Assembly: GCA_012295275.1 (NCBI GenBank)
Contig: CM022671.1
Location: 35,166,683 to 35,206,682, forward strand
Source of the DNA: Chrysomallon squamiferum
Lineage: Eukaryota; Mollusca; Gastropoda; Neomphalida; Peltospiridae
Reading direction: 5' to 3'
Length of the DNA stretch: 40,000 bases
Shown: positions 15,305-28,359 of the stretch, one piece after another
How the letters are laid out: each line of letters starts with the position of its first letter
Position numbering within the stretch: position 1 is the stretch's first letter
Notes under the pieces: generated by a model
Databases searched by the model: none
What the model saw: the letters and a program-made list of their open reading frames with translations, nothing else
What the model was told of the DNA's origin: nothing
Translations under genes and position numbers: made by a program

Positions 15305-17414
15305 ATTATGTTAAATTTATTTGAACAGTAAATGGACCATAAGGGTTTTGTTTCCATTGTTTATGATTTGAAAATAAATACAAGCAATGAAATTTAATTC
15401 TAGAAATTATATAGCTGTATTATTCTCTAGCTCTGTGTGGAATGAAATATAAATGTTACATTTGTATGTAATAAGGCAACCAACTGCATTTTCCCATGCA
15501 CACCAGCAGAACTAATAATGATTTTTCTTCAGTTATTGGAGGAAGGGAGATAACTTCAGTCTGTTTCAAAATGGATTATAAATCAATGAATATTAAATTT
15601 GATTAACTATACATAAGTAAATCTTAATGATAATGTCATAAATTATTTAATGATAATGTTTTTGAAAGATTTGTTTTAATGTAATTTTACAAGGAATCAA
15701 AAATCCTTTCCACAACTTTTGATAACCAGTTGTTGCCTCAGGTTAATAATAATCAGAAGAGGAAATAGAATTTTATTTCTGTTATTTATTTTTTTTTTTT
15801 TTAAACTTGTTGATGTTTATTTAAAAGGCATTTCATCCTGATGCCACCCCATATCCAAAAATCAACTTCCATCCAAAAGTGAAAGCTGCTGCTTCAGAAA
15901 GCAGGACTGGGAGAGTCGGGTAAGAATTGTGTCTTGTTTATCATGTGTTTAATAATAATAATTATATTCAGTTATGTTGTGATAGATTGTTGTTGACATA
16001 TTGTAGTAAAAGGTTCCTTAGACAGATTTAAAAACAAGTATTGGTATTGAAGTCAGAAGTTTTAAATGACCTATTTAACAAAAAACCCAGTCCTTGTATC
16101 TGTTACGTTTTTATTTCTCGCTCCCACCTTTTAAATCTCTCCTCCCAAAATATTTTATTTAATATTTTTAATTATTAATTAGATTCAAATAATTTTAAAA
16201 TATTTCATCTGGAAATGCATCCTAGTGAGAGGATGTTTTTATTTTAGTAGAATTGAGCCTTAGAAAGTTGAGATAAGATAAGAAGCTAGTGCAGGAGATG
16301 ACTCATATTTCTTTGTTTTTTAATTTTTTCTCCCTCTTTGTTCTTATTTTCTGCTTCTATTTTTATCAGTTTCATATGGTGATAATAAATATAAGAAATA
16401 TAAACACTTACTCTTTTCAGGTTAAAGATTTGTAAAGCTGTTTTTGTTGGTGATGTTGCAGTAGGAAAAACAAGTTTAGTAAACAGGTACATTAAAATAC
16501 AGACACCCCCCACCCCCAGAAGGATAAAAGAAAAAATTAAATAATTATTCTGTCAAAATATCAATTTGCTGTATCAGTATGTGTTATTCTGCTCTTACTA
16601 CAGTTGTTGTTTGTTTTTATTTATTATTTTTATTATTTAAAAAAAAACAAAAATAAAACTGCCAAACAGTGTAACTTACTTAGTGATAGGACAAATAATG
16701 GTAAGTGGTAAATATCTGTAGTTTGCAGTTGTATGATGTTTTGAAGTGAAGAAGGCAGCTGTGTAAGAATAATGTTTTACGTGTTTGTCTCATTCTTCAA
16801 TCATTCAAATATAATCACAATTAGATATATAATCAAAACAATTTTTATTTTTTTTGAATTTTTATTTTGAGCACATGACTCGAAAGAACTATTGTATATT
16901 TTTGAATTTTCAGATTCTCTCATGATGTTTTTGATCGGGACTATAAAGCAACTATTGGAGTAGATTTTGAAGTTGAGAAATTTTTAATTCTTGACACCCC
17001 TTTCACATTACAAATGTAAGCAGTTTTGTTGGTTGTGTACATTTGTCTTAAGTGCATGTATTTATTTATGTATTCAAATTATTTTTTATTGTTATTATAT
17101 ATTTTGAAGTTAAAAAGTAAATCGTTTTTGAAAAAAATTCAGTTTTTTCTAACTTTGTAACTAAATTACTATTTAAATTTATTAAGAATTGTTTTTTCTT
17201 TAATTTTAATTTATTTTAGATGGGACACTGCTGGGCAGGAAAGATTTAAATGTATTGCGGCTTCTTACTATAGAGGTGCCAATGGTAAGTTTATTATTGT
17301 TGTTGTTATTGTTATTGTTACTATTTTTGTTGTTCTTTTTATTATTATTTTTTGTTGTTCTTTTTATTATTAGCAGTTTTATGTTGTATGTGCTAGTAAA
17401 CATTTCAACATTTT

Positions 17415-17466
<52 letters not shown>

Positions 17467-19332
17467 ATTTAGAGATTCCACATGTATCATCCTACTTTGT
17501 AGATTGCTGCTGCAGATGTACTGTAGTTGAAAACAAATTTAGTAAACAGATTCTCTGCCTGTTTAATCTCAATTTATATAAAATTTGTATAAACGTATGT
17601 TATTTATTTTTCAGCTGTGTTTGTTGTGTTTGATCTTTCCGACATAAACTCTCTACAGCATGCTTCCCAGTGGATGGAGGAGGCCTGTGCGAATGCAGAC
17701 AATCCAATCAAATGTTTAGTTGGAACCAAGAAAGACCTCATATCGCAGTCAACATATGAGAATGTGGAGGCTCGGGCTATAGCTGTTGCAAATCAACTTG
17801 GTGCCGAATATTGGGCCGTTTCTTCTAAAACTGGTGAATTGTTTTTTTTTCTATAGTTATTTATTTTTAAATATGGAGTAGTAAATTGTTTTTAAGATAT
17901 TGTTGCTGAGATTCATTTTCTAAAATAGAAAATAGACCCGTTCTTTTTAGGAATATTTACTAATTTTACATTTGCTGTTAAACACTTATTCACATGTATT
18001 TCTTCACTTCCAAGTTATTTATTATTTTTTTTACTGATTTCTTACCTTTAGTGTACCTTTAGTTTCACTAACAAAAACAAAAAAGAAATTAAAAAATTAA
18101 ATAAGAATTTTTTTTTTAATATTATATATTTTTTTTTATATCTTTTAAATCGACTTTTTCTTTGTTGTTTACTAAAGATTACATGACAGAAAGTTTAGAA
18201 TAACAAATAAATAAATACAGAAGATTTCTGTTTACTTGCTAGTGGTAAAACTGAAAAAACCCTTGGAAGTTACCAAAATCTTTATATGTGTATACATTAT
18301 CATTTAATGATGGTTTCCAAACTGTGTAATGTTCATGACAAATAGATAAATGTTAAAACAGGTTTGTGGTATCTGTTTTCTGCATTAATAACTTCTACCT
18401 ACCTTTTTTTCAGGTGAAAATGTAAAAGATTTTTTCTTCCGAGCTGTGTCTTTGATTTTTGATGCTTCTTTGTTGAGAGAACTTGAATCAACAACATCAA
18501 TGAAACAGATAGGAAATAATTTGATACGTATGTATTAGTAATTAAAATTAAAATTTTAATTAAAACAGTTTAATACATATATGTTAATTATAGTTAAACA
18601 GTGGCAGGTTTATTTTATAACAAATAAGTTCATTAGCAAAAAAAACTTAAATAATTAGGCATAAAGCAACAACAGTTTTATTAATTACATTTATTTTAAA
18701 GTAATAAAATTTTCATATACACAGTACTTTGAATTACATTATTTATATTCCTGAAAAATATATTAATAATTATTAATTAGAAATGGTAAAAATTAGATGT
18801 GATAAAAATATATGTACATTAGAATTAAAATGTGCAAGGTTCATCTTAAATGACTGGGGTTTTTTTTTGTTATTTTTTTAATAAATAAACATAGAGAGAA
18901 AATCAGTTATCTGATGGTTTACTGAAACATTTTTCTTTTTTAAAAGATATAAATATTAGAATTAAAAATGATCTTTTGTAATGTTTGGTTTGTTAAAAAT
19001 ATTTATTAATCATTCAAGTAATTTGTTAACTGGACCAAACAGTAAATTAATAAAATTCTTTTATATATATATATATATATTGTTAAGATTAAATTTTATT
19101 AATACTGTTTTAATACTTACTAATAAATATATAAGTAATAATAAAATATATTTGAGAAAAGTGAAATTTGTTTTATAAAATTTGAAAATACTATCTGTTT
19201 ATAAAAACTGCATGCACAGCATTTTTGATTAGTTCATTAATTTCTTTTTAATTTTCATTTTCAGAAGTTGAACGGACTAACACAAACCTTTATGAACAAC
19301 GGAACAAGAAAAAATTAAAATGCTGTGATTAA
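14978..19332 (+). CDS. RAB34: Rab34/Rab36-family small GTPase
   Basis: Rab34 and Rab36 act at the Golgi, in lysosome positioning, macropinocytosis and primary-cilium formation. Eight coding exons: 14978-15043, 15828-15919, 16421-16486, 16914-17015, 17220-17284, 17615-17833, 18414-18527, 19265-19332. All have GT-AG borders and agreeing phases, giving 263 residues (human RAB34 has 259). The N-terminus ([12 protein letters not shown]) and the HP..T/S.TGRVG stretch before the G domain are typical of this subfamily. Motifs: P-loop GDVAVGKT at 63-70, switch [10 protein letters not shown] at 85-93, WDTAGQE at 110-116, TKKD at 168-171 (the family replaces the usual NKxD), and SSKTGE near 200-205. The C-terminus KLKCCD has a cysteine pair for double geranylgeranylation. 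I cannot separate RAB34 from RAB36 here; an invertebrate gene may be ancestral to both. Confidence 0.95.
17420..17462. repeat. (CT)n microsatellite in Rab intron
   Basis: Dinucleotide CT tract between the fifth and sixth Rab exons. Confidence 0.9.
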
Positions 19333-19397
19333 AAACTGAAAAGAATTTAAAAAAAATATATTAAAATTAAAATGCTGTGATTAAAGACTGAAAAGAA
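19311..19397 (+). repeat. Tandem duplication of the Rab stop-codon region
   Basis: A 35-base segment holding the last six codons (K-L-K-C-C-D), the stop and the start of the 3' region (19311-19345) occurs again at 19363-19397 with a single mismatch. The first copy ends the open reading frame, so the second copy is untranslated. Confidence 0.9.
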
Positions 19398-22340
19398 AGA
19401 CAGATTAAATTAAGTTAGTGACGAGAATGTGTGGACTAAAAATTAAGCTGAATTCAGAAAGTTGGCTGAGAAATGGATTTTGATTAGAAATTACCATAAA
19501 ACTACAAAAATCTGTTATGCCATTTCTTTGACTCGAGCTGTTTTATTTTTCAGTATATGAATACTGATATTTAAATGTTACTTAATGTATGGGTGACAAA
19601 AGTTGGCTATCATTGTTAATTCTTTTTTTTTAATATTTTTTATTTCACATTATGTACTATTCATTAAAAATCATTTGTTTATTTACTTAATTACAAATAA
19701 TTTTGTTTTAATTTAATCATAAAAAAAAAATATATATATATATTTATTTGATATCCAAGCTAAAATACAGAATTTACTGGCCTGCAGTTTTCTTTTTTCT
19801 TTAGAATTTTTGTTTTTGAAATAATGACTGAAATGGAAAAATTATTGAAAAAAAAATGTGAAATTTAAAATATATTTGATAACAGGTTGTATGGATAAGA
19901 TAATGAATTGTGCCATAATAATTTTATCTGTGATTTTATTTTTGTTTTTCATATGAATTTTTGTGTGTGTATGAATTAAGATGAAAAAATACAATCTAAA
20001 ATGTAGTTTTCATTATAATTAAAATCAAAAAAAGCAAAGTTAAATGAAATCATTTTTATTACTACTACTATGGTTACTATTGCTGCTTATACTAGTATAC
20101 TATTATGCTTCACATTAATCCACTACTAGTAGATTACTAGACTTTTAGAACTACTATTAATATTATTATTATTAAAATTAAATTAAAATTCAATTATTAT
20201 TATTATTATTATTATTATATGACTACAGTTTTTATCTGTTCTAGTCATTTTTTGGGGGGTTCTCCTGTATTCACTGTTTTTGATCTGGTAAAGTGTAAAA
20301 TTAGATACTTGCATTGTCATTTCTGCCATTTGTTAATTTTTAGAAAATAAAAATAATTTTTAATTTTTATGTAAAACTAAGAAAAATGATATGGTTGTAA
20401 AAAAGAAAAATATACAGCTGATCATGTTTATTTAAAAATTATTTTTAACAAACAGATTTTAAAAAAGAATTCATAATGTAAAATTGAAAAATGGATAGAG
20501 AGAAAATAAAATGTTGTAAATATACTTTAAATTAATATTTTAATTTTTTTTATATATATGTATATTTTCTATTTTTTTATTTATTTTTATAACTTGAAAT
20601 ATTTATAAAAATGAGTGAATTAGTAACAGAGAAATTAATGATAAAATTTGTAAGGAAGAGAAACAAATTCATACTGTGAGATTTTAAAAAATACATCTTT
20701 TCATTTGTCAGTAAAAATATCCATCCTTAATACTGGCTTCTTTTGTTAAAGTTCAGCTGAAGTTCCTAAATATTTGGTGCCTATAGATTTTTTTCATTGA
20801 TATATGTAATTTACATGACATTTTGTAACCTGTATTTTCCTAGAGTTGTGAAAATGTTATCTGATTATAGAAAAATCATGGGATTTGATTGTTCCATTCT
20901 AAAACCTACTTAATTTTTAAAAAAAAATTTATTATTATTTTATAATGTATGCATAGTGATATTATATCTTGTCTGATTTTTATATTTTTCAAATTACTTT
21001 TTTCATATGTTATTGATTTATTTTAAGCATGGTGATTTGGGTAATGCTAATATTCACTTTTAATCTTATTATTTTGTCTGCTTATTTTTGTATTTATATA
21101 TCATAATTTCGGAGCTGTATAATTTGTATTTCAGACATTTTCTGACATTAAATAAAAATTAAGTCAATAATTGGTGCTTTAAAAAAAAAAAGTTAATATA
21201 AAATCTGTAGATTTCTGTTGCATAATATTGTTCTCATGTCAAAGCATTGTTTTTTTTTGTAATTTTATTTGTCTTTTTGTGCAACACAGATCCATGATGT
21301 TAACATATCATCTTGACATCCTTTGTGATTCTGTTTTTTATTTGCGTGTCTCTACATTCCTGCTTTTTTCTTCTACTGTTGTTTATAAATTTATTTTATT
21401 TAATATTTATTTTTTAGTTCTTCTTATTGTTATTTGATATCTGTGGCTCTTTGTTATTAAATATAACTGGTTAACAATGTACAAAATGAATTTTTGTTCT
21501 AACAAAAACTTTTTATTTTGTTTTTAATTTTTTGCATTGAAATAACTTCAAAATTAAACAGATACAATCATACATGAAGAAAATGTAAATATAATTTTCA
21601 GTTAGATGTAGCATATGTAGATTGTAAATTTTTCCTTTATAATAAATTAGATTAATACAGCTTAGATAAAATTAGGACATTTTTTTTATCAATGTAAAAC
21701 TAACTTTGTTAATGTTATTTTACAATTATGAATAATAAATGATATATTTGATTTGTTAAATTTAAAACACTTTACAGTTGAATTACATGATTAATTAGTT
21801 TTCCCCATGAAGCTTACACTGAAAGAAAAGAAATCTCAACAATACAGTTTTGTTTACAATTGTTTAACATGTAATTAGGCTGCCTTTAATGCTTTTGATC
21901 TGAAATATAAATAATTTTTAATGCTTTTTTTATGTCTGATGATTGTGTTCACTTGTCAATTCATGACATTGTTTGGGTCCGTCCACTAAAATATTCTTAG
22001 TTAAAAATGTACTTATAAACTGGTGTAATTTTTTTCACCTGGTTCATTGTCACAATACAGATTTTCTGAAATGGTTTTTATATTGTTGTAAAATCCTGTA
22101 TCAGCTTTTCAGAATTTTTTTTTATATCATGTCAGTTTATATCAAAATTATTTTATAATAAATATCAATTATTTAACTTTTGTGTTCTTTTTAATTTAAA
22201 AAATAAAAATTTTACGGTAAAACAAAAAGTGTTACAAAATAAAAGATAATTACTTACTAATTATTTTGTAACTTAACAATTCAAGATAAATGAAATGTAA
22301 ATAAAAACAAAAAATAAACCTATTATTTGGTGTTGCAATA
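19398..22340. other. Convergent 3' region, A/T-rich, no gene found
   Basis: This is the likely Rab 3' untranslated region plus spacer. Candidate plus-strand AATAAA signals lie at 20346-20351 and 21151-21156; the second is followed by a GT-rich stretch. Short (TTA)n tracts lie near 20156 and 20190-20218. Open frames here are short, hydrophobic and of biased composition; I call no gene. Confidence 0.55.
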
Positions 22341-22357
22341 GCAACGTTTATTAAATG

Positions 22358-22363
22358 TTTATT
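22358..22363 (-). terminator. Polyadenylation signal of the EGF/CBM14 gene
   Basis: AATAAA on the minus strand, followed by a second copy at 22352-22347. They lie about 210 bases after the stop codon at 22575 and are the first such signals met by the transcript. Confidence 0.5.
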
Positions 22364-22574
22364 TTACAAAGATTTGTAACAAGATCTGATTTATGTTTTG
22401 AGATAAATAATAAAATTAGCTCTTATTTAAGATTTCTATTTTTGAAATTGTAGAACACACAGATTCAGACTTAGAACACTCAGTTGTTGAACACAGTTTT
22501 TGGTAAAAGAAAAGAAATTGGCAAGATAAATATAAGTCTGTGGTATGTGCTGTGGCGCTGTATTATGCAGATGG

Positions 22575-24463
22575 TTACAGTTCTGCTGGAGCACACCTGT
22601 CCCAGACTCGGACCTGTGAAAAATCAGTGAAAATAAAACAACAACAATCTAGTAAGTCAGTCGAATGTTTCCATTCAGCAGCAGCTATTTCACTTTGAAC
22701 ACAGAAATAGTCTCATCAACACATTTATAACAAACAATATTCATCAATGTGTGTCTGTATGCTGTTTTTAATTACACTGAATTAGAAGTTAAAAAGCAAA
22801 TTTATAAACTTGGACAAAGTAATAACTTCATTTTAAATATTCAAATTTTTTTTTTTTGAAAATTAAGTGAGGTTATTCAATTAAAAATTCAATTTAAATT
22901 ATCCTGAATAGTTAAAGCTTCATTTGTTTAGTTCAAACTGATTAATTCTGAAAAACATACCCAGTCCACGTATCCCACGAAATCTGCTATATTCTCATCA
23001 CCATGGCTACCAACTTGAAGAGCGCAGGTTCGTGTCCCAATAGGGCCTGAGAAAATAAACAACTTGTTTTTAGATTATTTCTTAATTTTTCATTATCTCA
23101 AAATTATTTCCTTTTTTCCTTTTTTGCTTTTGTTCTGCTTTTGGATATAAATGCACATGGGTATATATACAAAAAAACAACAACTTTTTTTTAAATAGTG
23201 TAATCACTCTCTAAAGTGAAATAAATAAAATAACTATGATAAAAAAAAATATATATATTACCTTTTGCCAGATTTATAAATAAAATATTTATTAGAAAAT
23301 TAGAAGTAATATTTAAACATTAATTACTTTTGTTTACAGTGCGTAAAATTAATAACATATAACATGATGTGTAGATAACTAAGGTTTATGATTAGATGTG
23401 TAATACAGAATGTATTTATTACCATCGATGACAAGTTCATCTGTGTTCTGACGTCCTCCACTTCCTTTGACATAGCCTAAATACGAGTATCCTCGTGCAC
23501 TGGTTCTTGTGTACCTCAGTTCAATTTCTACCCACTCATTCTGCAGTACACGTATTTTATAAAATATATATATATATATATATATATATACAGGTATATG
23601 CTTGTATTAAAGTTCAAATTCTACCTATTTGTTCTGCGATACACAGTTAACTGTATAAAATATATATATATTTATGGATGTACACTTTTGTATTGTAGAT
23701 TAATTTCTAACCAAGAAAAACAGAAATCCCTTAATTTTAATTATAAATAAATAAATAAATAAAAAATAAAAAATAAAAATAAGGTTATGAAATTTAAAAA
23801 CATTTAGTAAGAAATAAATCAATACAACAATTACCAGATTTGCACTGTAATTAATCTCTTGTGTTTTTTCTATATCAGAATTCTCTGATCGTATGCCGAA
23901 TTTGATGGTATTAGTTGTCATGGTGATAGAAATGGAGGCTGTTCTATTGCAGTCTGCATTTGAGAGAACGGCATATTCCTTTCCACTTTCCAGCTCACTT
24001 GGCTGTACTCGAGTTCTGATTACAGTGTTGTTGTGACTGAATCCCGAATTAGCAAACCTCCACCAGATTACTCTCCCCTTGCCCATGAACTCTCCTGCTT
24101 TGTCATCAACTCCAGAAATACTGTCTGTGAGTGCAACACCTTCATAACTACGTGAAGAAAAAAACCAAAAAAAACCCCACAATAAAACAAAAATAAATAT
24201 TTATATATATATATAATTGTAAACTGAAATCATCAATTGATAAATCTATGTTAGGTACAACAACAAACAACAATAACAACAACAGCAGCAGCACAACGTT
24301 AAAAATGGCAATAAATCAATATATATATATATTATTAAAAAGTTAAATTAAAAAATATTTTATTGAAACTTTATATTTAACATATAAAAATTATACCTGG
24401 CTGATTTCTGAATTGTGTTGAATGTTAATTCTTCATCAGGTTCTTGGGCTGGTGTGCTGCAGT
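22575..24463 (-). other. C-terminal laminin-G/ConA-like domain (five exons)
   Basis: Exons 24463-24397, 24147-23835, 23540-23423, 23046-22961 and 22613-22575 make about 207 residues. Beta-strand-like segments (GRVIWWRFANSGFSHNNTVI, ASISITMTTNTIKFGIR, EWVEIELRYTRTS, ELVIDG) lead to a closing CALQVGSHGDENIADFVGYV and VRVWDRC. This ending is characteristic of concanavalin-like jelly-roll domains at the C-terminus of Pif-type proteins. The last exon carries only 12 codons and the stop. Domain name inferred from pattern; a profile search would settle it. Confidence 0.65.
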
Positions 24464-26115
24464 CTAAAAATAGAACAGAAAAAGTTATTACATGTAGATT
24501 ATACAAATATTATATTCTGCAATATGCTAGTTATACTTATTAAATTTACAATTTATAAATTTGAAATTTAAAAAAAAACTAAGAAAAAGGAAAAAGAATA
24601 AGAAAAAATAGAAAGAAACAACACATTTCATTTTTAAAACTTTCTCATCAACTTTCAGATAAAAAAAAAAAAGGTGTGTTAGATTTTTTACATAATTTTT
24701 ATGTCACTGGAAATTTCATTGAACAACATTATAACTAATCATCAACTTTGATTATTATTTATAAGGCATGTTACAATTAACAATTTACTTCTGAAAACAT
24801 GTATTTTTATCTAATTTGATCTAATATTGATTTATGGTTAAAAAAAAAAAAAAAACCAAAAACCCAAACAATTTACTTCTGAAAACATGTATTTTTATCT
24901 AATTTTATCTAATATCGATTTATGGTTAAAAAACAAACAAACAAAAAAACAACAACAACAACAACCAAAAACAAGCAAAAAACCACCCAAAACAACTAAA
25001 AAGCAAAATACAGTGTTTGTAATACAAGTGGTCTCATACCATAGATTTGTGCATCAGGATCATGGACGCAAACACAGAGTGAAACGTTAAACATGGTTCT
25101 AGGGCCGCATTCCTTCCTGACAAAACCTTTCTCTCCATTAATTGTGGCTGGCTGCAGGAAAACTTTCTTGTCATTGGGATCTTCCTTTAGGTGGCAGAAT
25201 GGAGCTAAACAACGAATAAATAAAAATATGGAACATATGAAAGAAAGCCATAACATAACATGTTATAATAAGATAGTAATTTGTGCAATTAAAGGGGATA
25301 ACTCTGACATTACAGTTGATTTCCACTTATTCTTGATTTTCCTGTCCTTTTCTGTCATGATAAGTTGGGATCAGGTTTCATATGATTTTTTATTTATTTA
25401 TTTATTTATCAGGTTATTATTTTTGTTCTGTTTTAAAGAACAAATCCAGTATTTCTGAAAACTTAAAAATGTACGAAAAAAGCAAAAAAAAAAACAACAA
25501 CAAAAAGTTAAAAAAACAAACAAAAATAATAAAAATAAAAATAAAATAAAACAACAAAACATCAGACAAAACAAAAAGACATCATATAATAATAATAATA
25601 ATAATAAATAAAACAATGACAAATAAAAGTAAAAATATTTATTATAATTACAATAAATAATAATAAAATAAAGTTATAATAAAAATGATAATAATAATAA
25701 TAAAATAATAATAATAAAATGATCAGTGCTGATGGGGATAACTCTTATAATACAGTTAAATAACAATGATTTTCCTGTCCGACAATAATCATGATGCAGT
25801 TGGGATCAGGTTAATGATGTCTGATAAAATGAAACTGTGACAGATGGATGGATGGATGGATAGACAAACAAAGAGATAGATATAAAGACCACAAACAAGA
25901 AAAAAACTCTTTGTTCCAAAAAAAAAAAAAAAAAAAAAAAGCTTATGAAACGGAGATGTAATAATGATGATGATGATGATGATGATAATAATAATAATAA
26001 TAATAATAATAATCATAACAACAACAACAACAACAATAATAAATAAATAAATAAACAAACAATAACAACAATAATTTGTTGTTTAAAATTTCAACAAGTT
26101 ACAAAATATCTCTAC

Positions 26116-26172
<57 letters not shown>

Positions 26173-26456
26173 AATAAATAAAAATAAAAACTAGACTAAC
26201 TGCGGTTTTTATTACTTTTAAATATCTCCTCAAAACATGAAGTGTTGTAAGCCTACCTTCCTCGCACGTGGTCAGCTGTGGATGGTCACACGCCTTTTTG
26301 TTCTGATTCCACAGCGTCCCCGGCGCGCAGTCCCTGATGTAGTAAGAGTCGATGTCGCACTGCACGTACATGTCACAACGTCCCTTCACGGCCACGTAGC
26401 CCACCCCGTTAATTCGTGTACAGTTGTCACAGACGTTAGCTGAATAATAATAAAAA

Positions 26457-26488
<32 letters not shown>

Positions 26489-26746
26489 CAACAGTAATAA
26501 GAAGAAGAACAATAATAATAATAACAACAATAACAACAATATATAAATAAATATAAAAGACAAATTTAATATAATAATTATAATAATAGTAACAATAACA
26601 ACGACAACGATGATGATATTTCTTGCTAGTAATCAGTGTGTGTACTTTAAGTCCCAGAGACAAGGAGACAAGTACTCTGACAGCAATCAACAAACAACAA
26701 CAGTAATAACAGTAACACCAAAAATTAAAATGACAACAACATTATT

Positions 26747-26781
<35 letters not shown>

Positions 26782-26791
26782 TATTTTTATG

Positions 26792-26834
<43 letters not shown>

Positions 26835-27197
26835 GTGGTAGTATTAGTATTATTCATCAGTATTAGTAAAGTAAATTAAGTTTATAGGAAAGAAACATTA
26901 TGATGCGACAACGAGAGATAAAACGTTGCGTACGTTCAACCACAATTTCACACCGAGGTCCTCCGAACCCAGCAGAACAGCGGCAAACACATTTATTAGT
27001 ACAGGCGTCTCTGTAAGCCTTCTGACCATTCCTACATGGGTTGTCTGCTCCTGTACACTCTTCTGTGTTTGAAAAACAAAACATTCTATTTGGTAAGAAT
27101 GTGAAAGACTACACATAATAAATATAGCATGTATCTATATTTTTCCATATGTAGCAGAATAAAAAAAAAAAAAAACAAACAATAACAATGACAACAA

Positions 27198-27241
<44 letters not shown>

Positions 27242-28305
27242 AAAGAACGTTTAGCACAGTTTTGATGTAAAGGCAGGTGTACATATACAGTGGTATCTCG
27301 ATTTGTCAGTGCTCCTATTTACGAGTTTTTTGAGTTATGAACAGTTGACCGGTCGAGTTTTTAATTTGAATTGTGAGCCAAAATCCAAGTTATGAACCGC
27401 CGCTAGGTGCCGCAACGAACAACACAACATCCGGCCAGCATCCCACGTGTCCCTTGTTTATTTCGCGTGGTTACCTCGCCGCGAAACCATCTCTGTTGTC
27501 TTGTGCTTGCATTTTGTGCAGTATTTTGCCAAATTTCTTTTTTCTGATCATGAATCGTAAGAAAATGAGTGCAAAGGACAGTGCTGAGAAAAACTTGAGT
27601 GAGGTGTGCTTGTAGTCGACTTGGCTAGGCAGTGTGAGCGTAGTACTTCTACGATATGTACTATACTGAAGCTGAAGGACTCGATAAAGGCTGTAACTCC
27701 AGACAAAGGCGTTAAAATAATTTGTGTGATCTTCAAGATAAATACACCTTACACAACCAGTTTGTTTCTTTACATTCTCTTTTATTTTGTTTTTATACAA
27801 TATTTGTCATTTATAAATACATTTTTCTTATTTAAAAACACGTTACATAATTTAAAAAAAAAAAAAAAATGTGCCTTTTTTTTTGTTGGGCTGGAACGGA
27901 TTAATCTAGTAAGTCAAGGTACCACTGTATTTCCTTTATTTCTGTGGGAGACTTTATACAACAGTACCATACCTCCTCCGTGATCACTGGAGTCACAGTA
28001 GGTGCCCGAGTAGCCCTGGTCACATGTACAGACACACGTGCTGCCAGACAGACTGGCAGTTCCGTGATTGTTACAGTCAGCTCTAGAGCACGACTTGGGG
28101 TTCACAGCTGTGAATAGCAGAAATAACGTTTTAAAATACCCAGTGTAATAAAGTACTATATTACACATTACAATATAACAACAAGCATAGAAATAAAATA
28201 ACAAGCAAATAAATAAATAAGGAAACAAAAATTAAAATATAAGAAAAACCCATAATAATAATAATAAATAAAATGATCGTAATAATAATAATAATAATGA
28301 TAATA

Positions 28306-28359
<54 letters not shown>

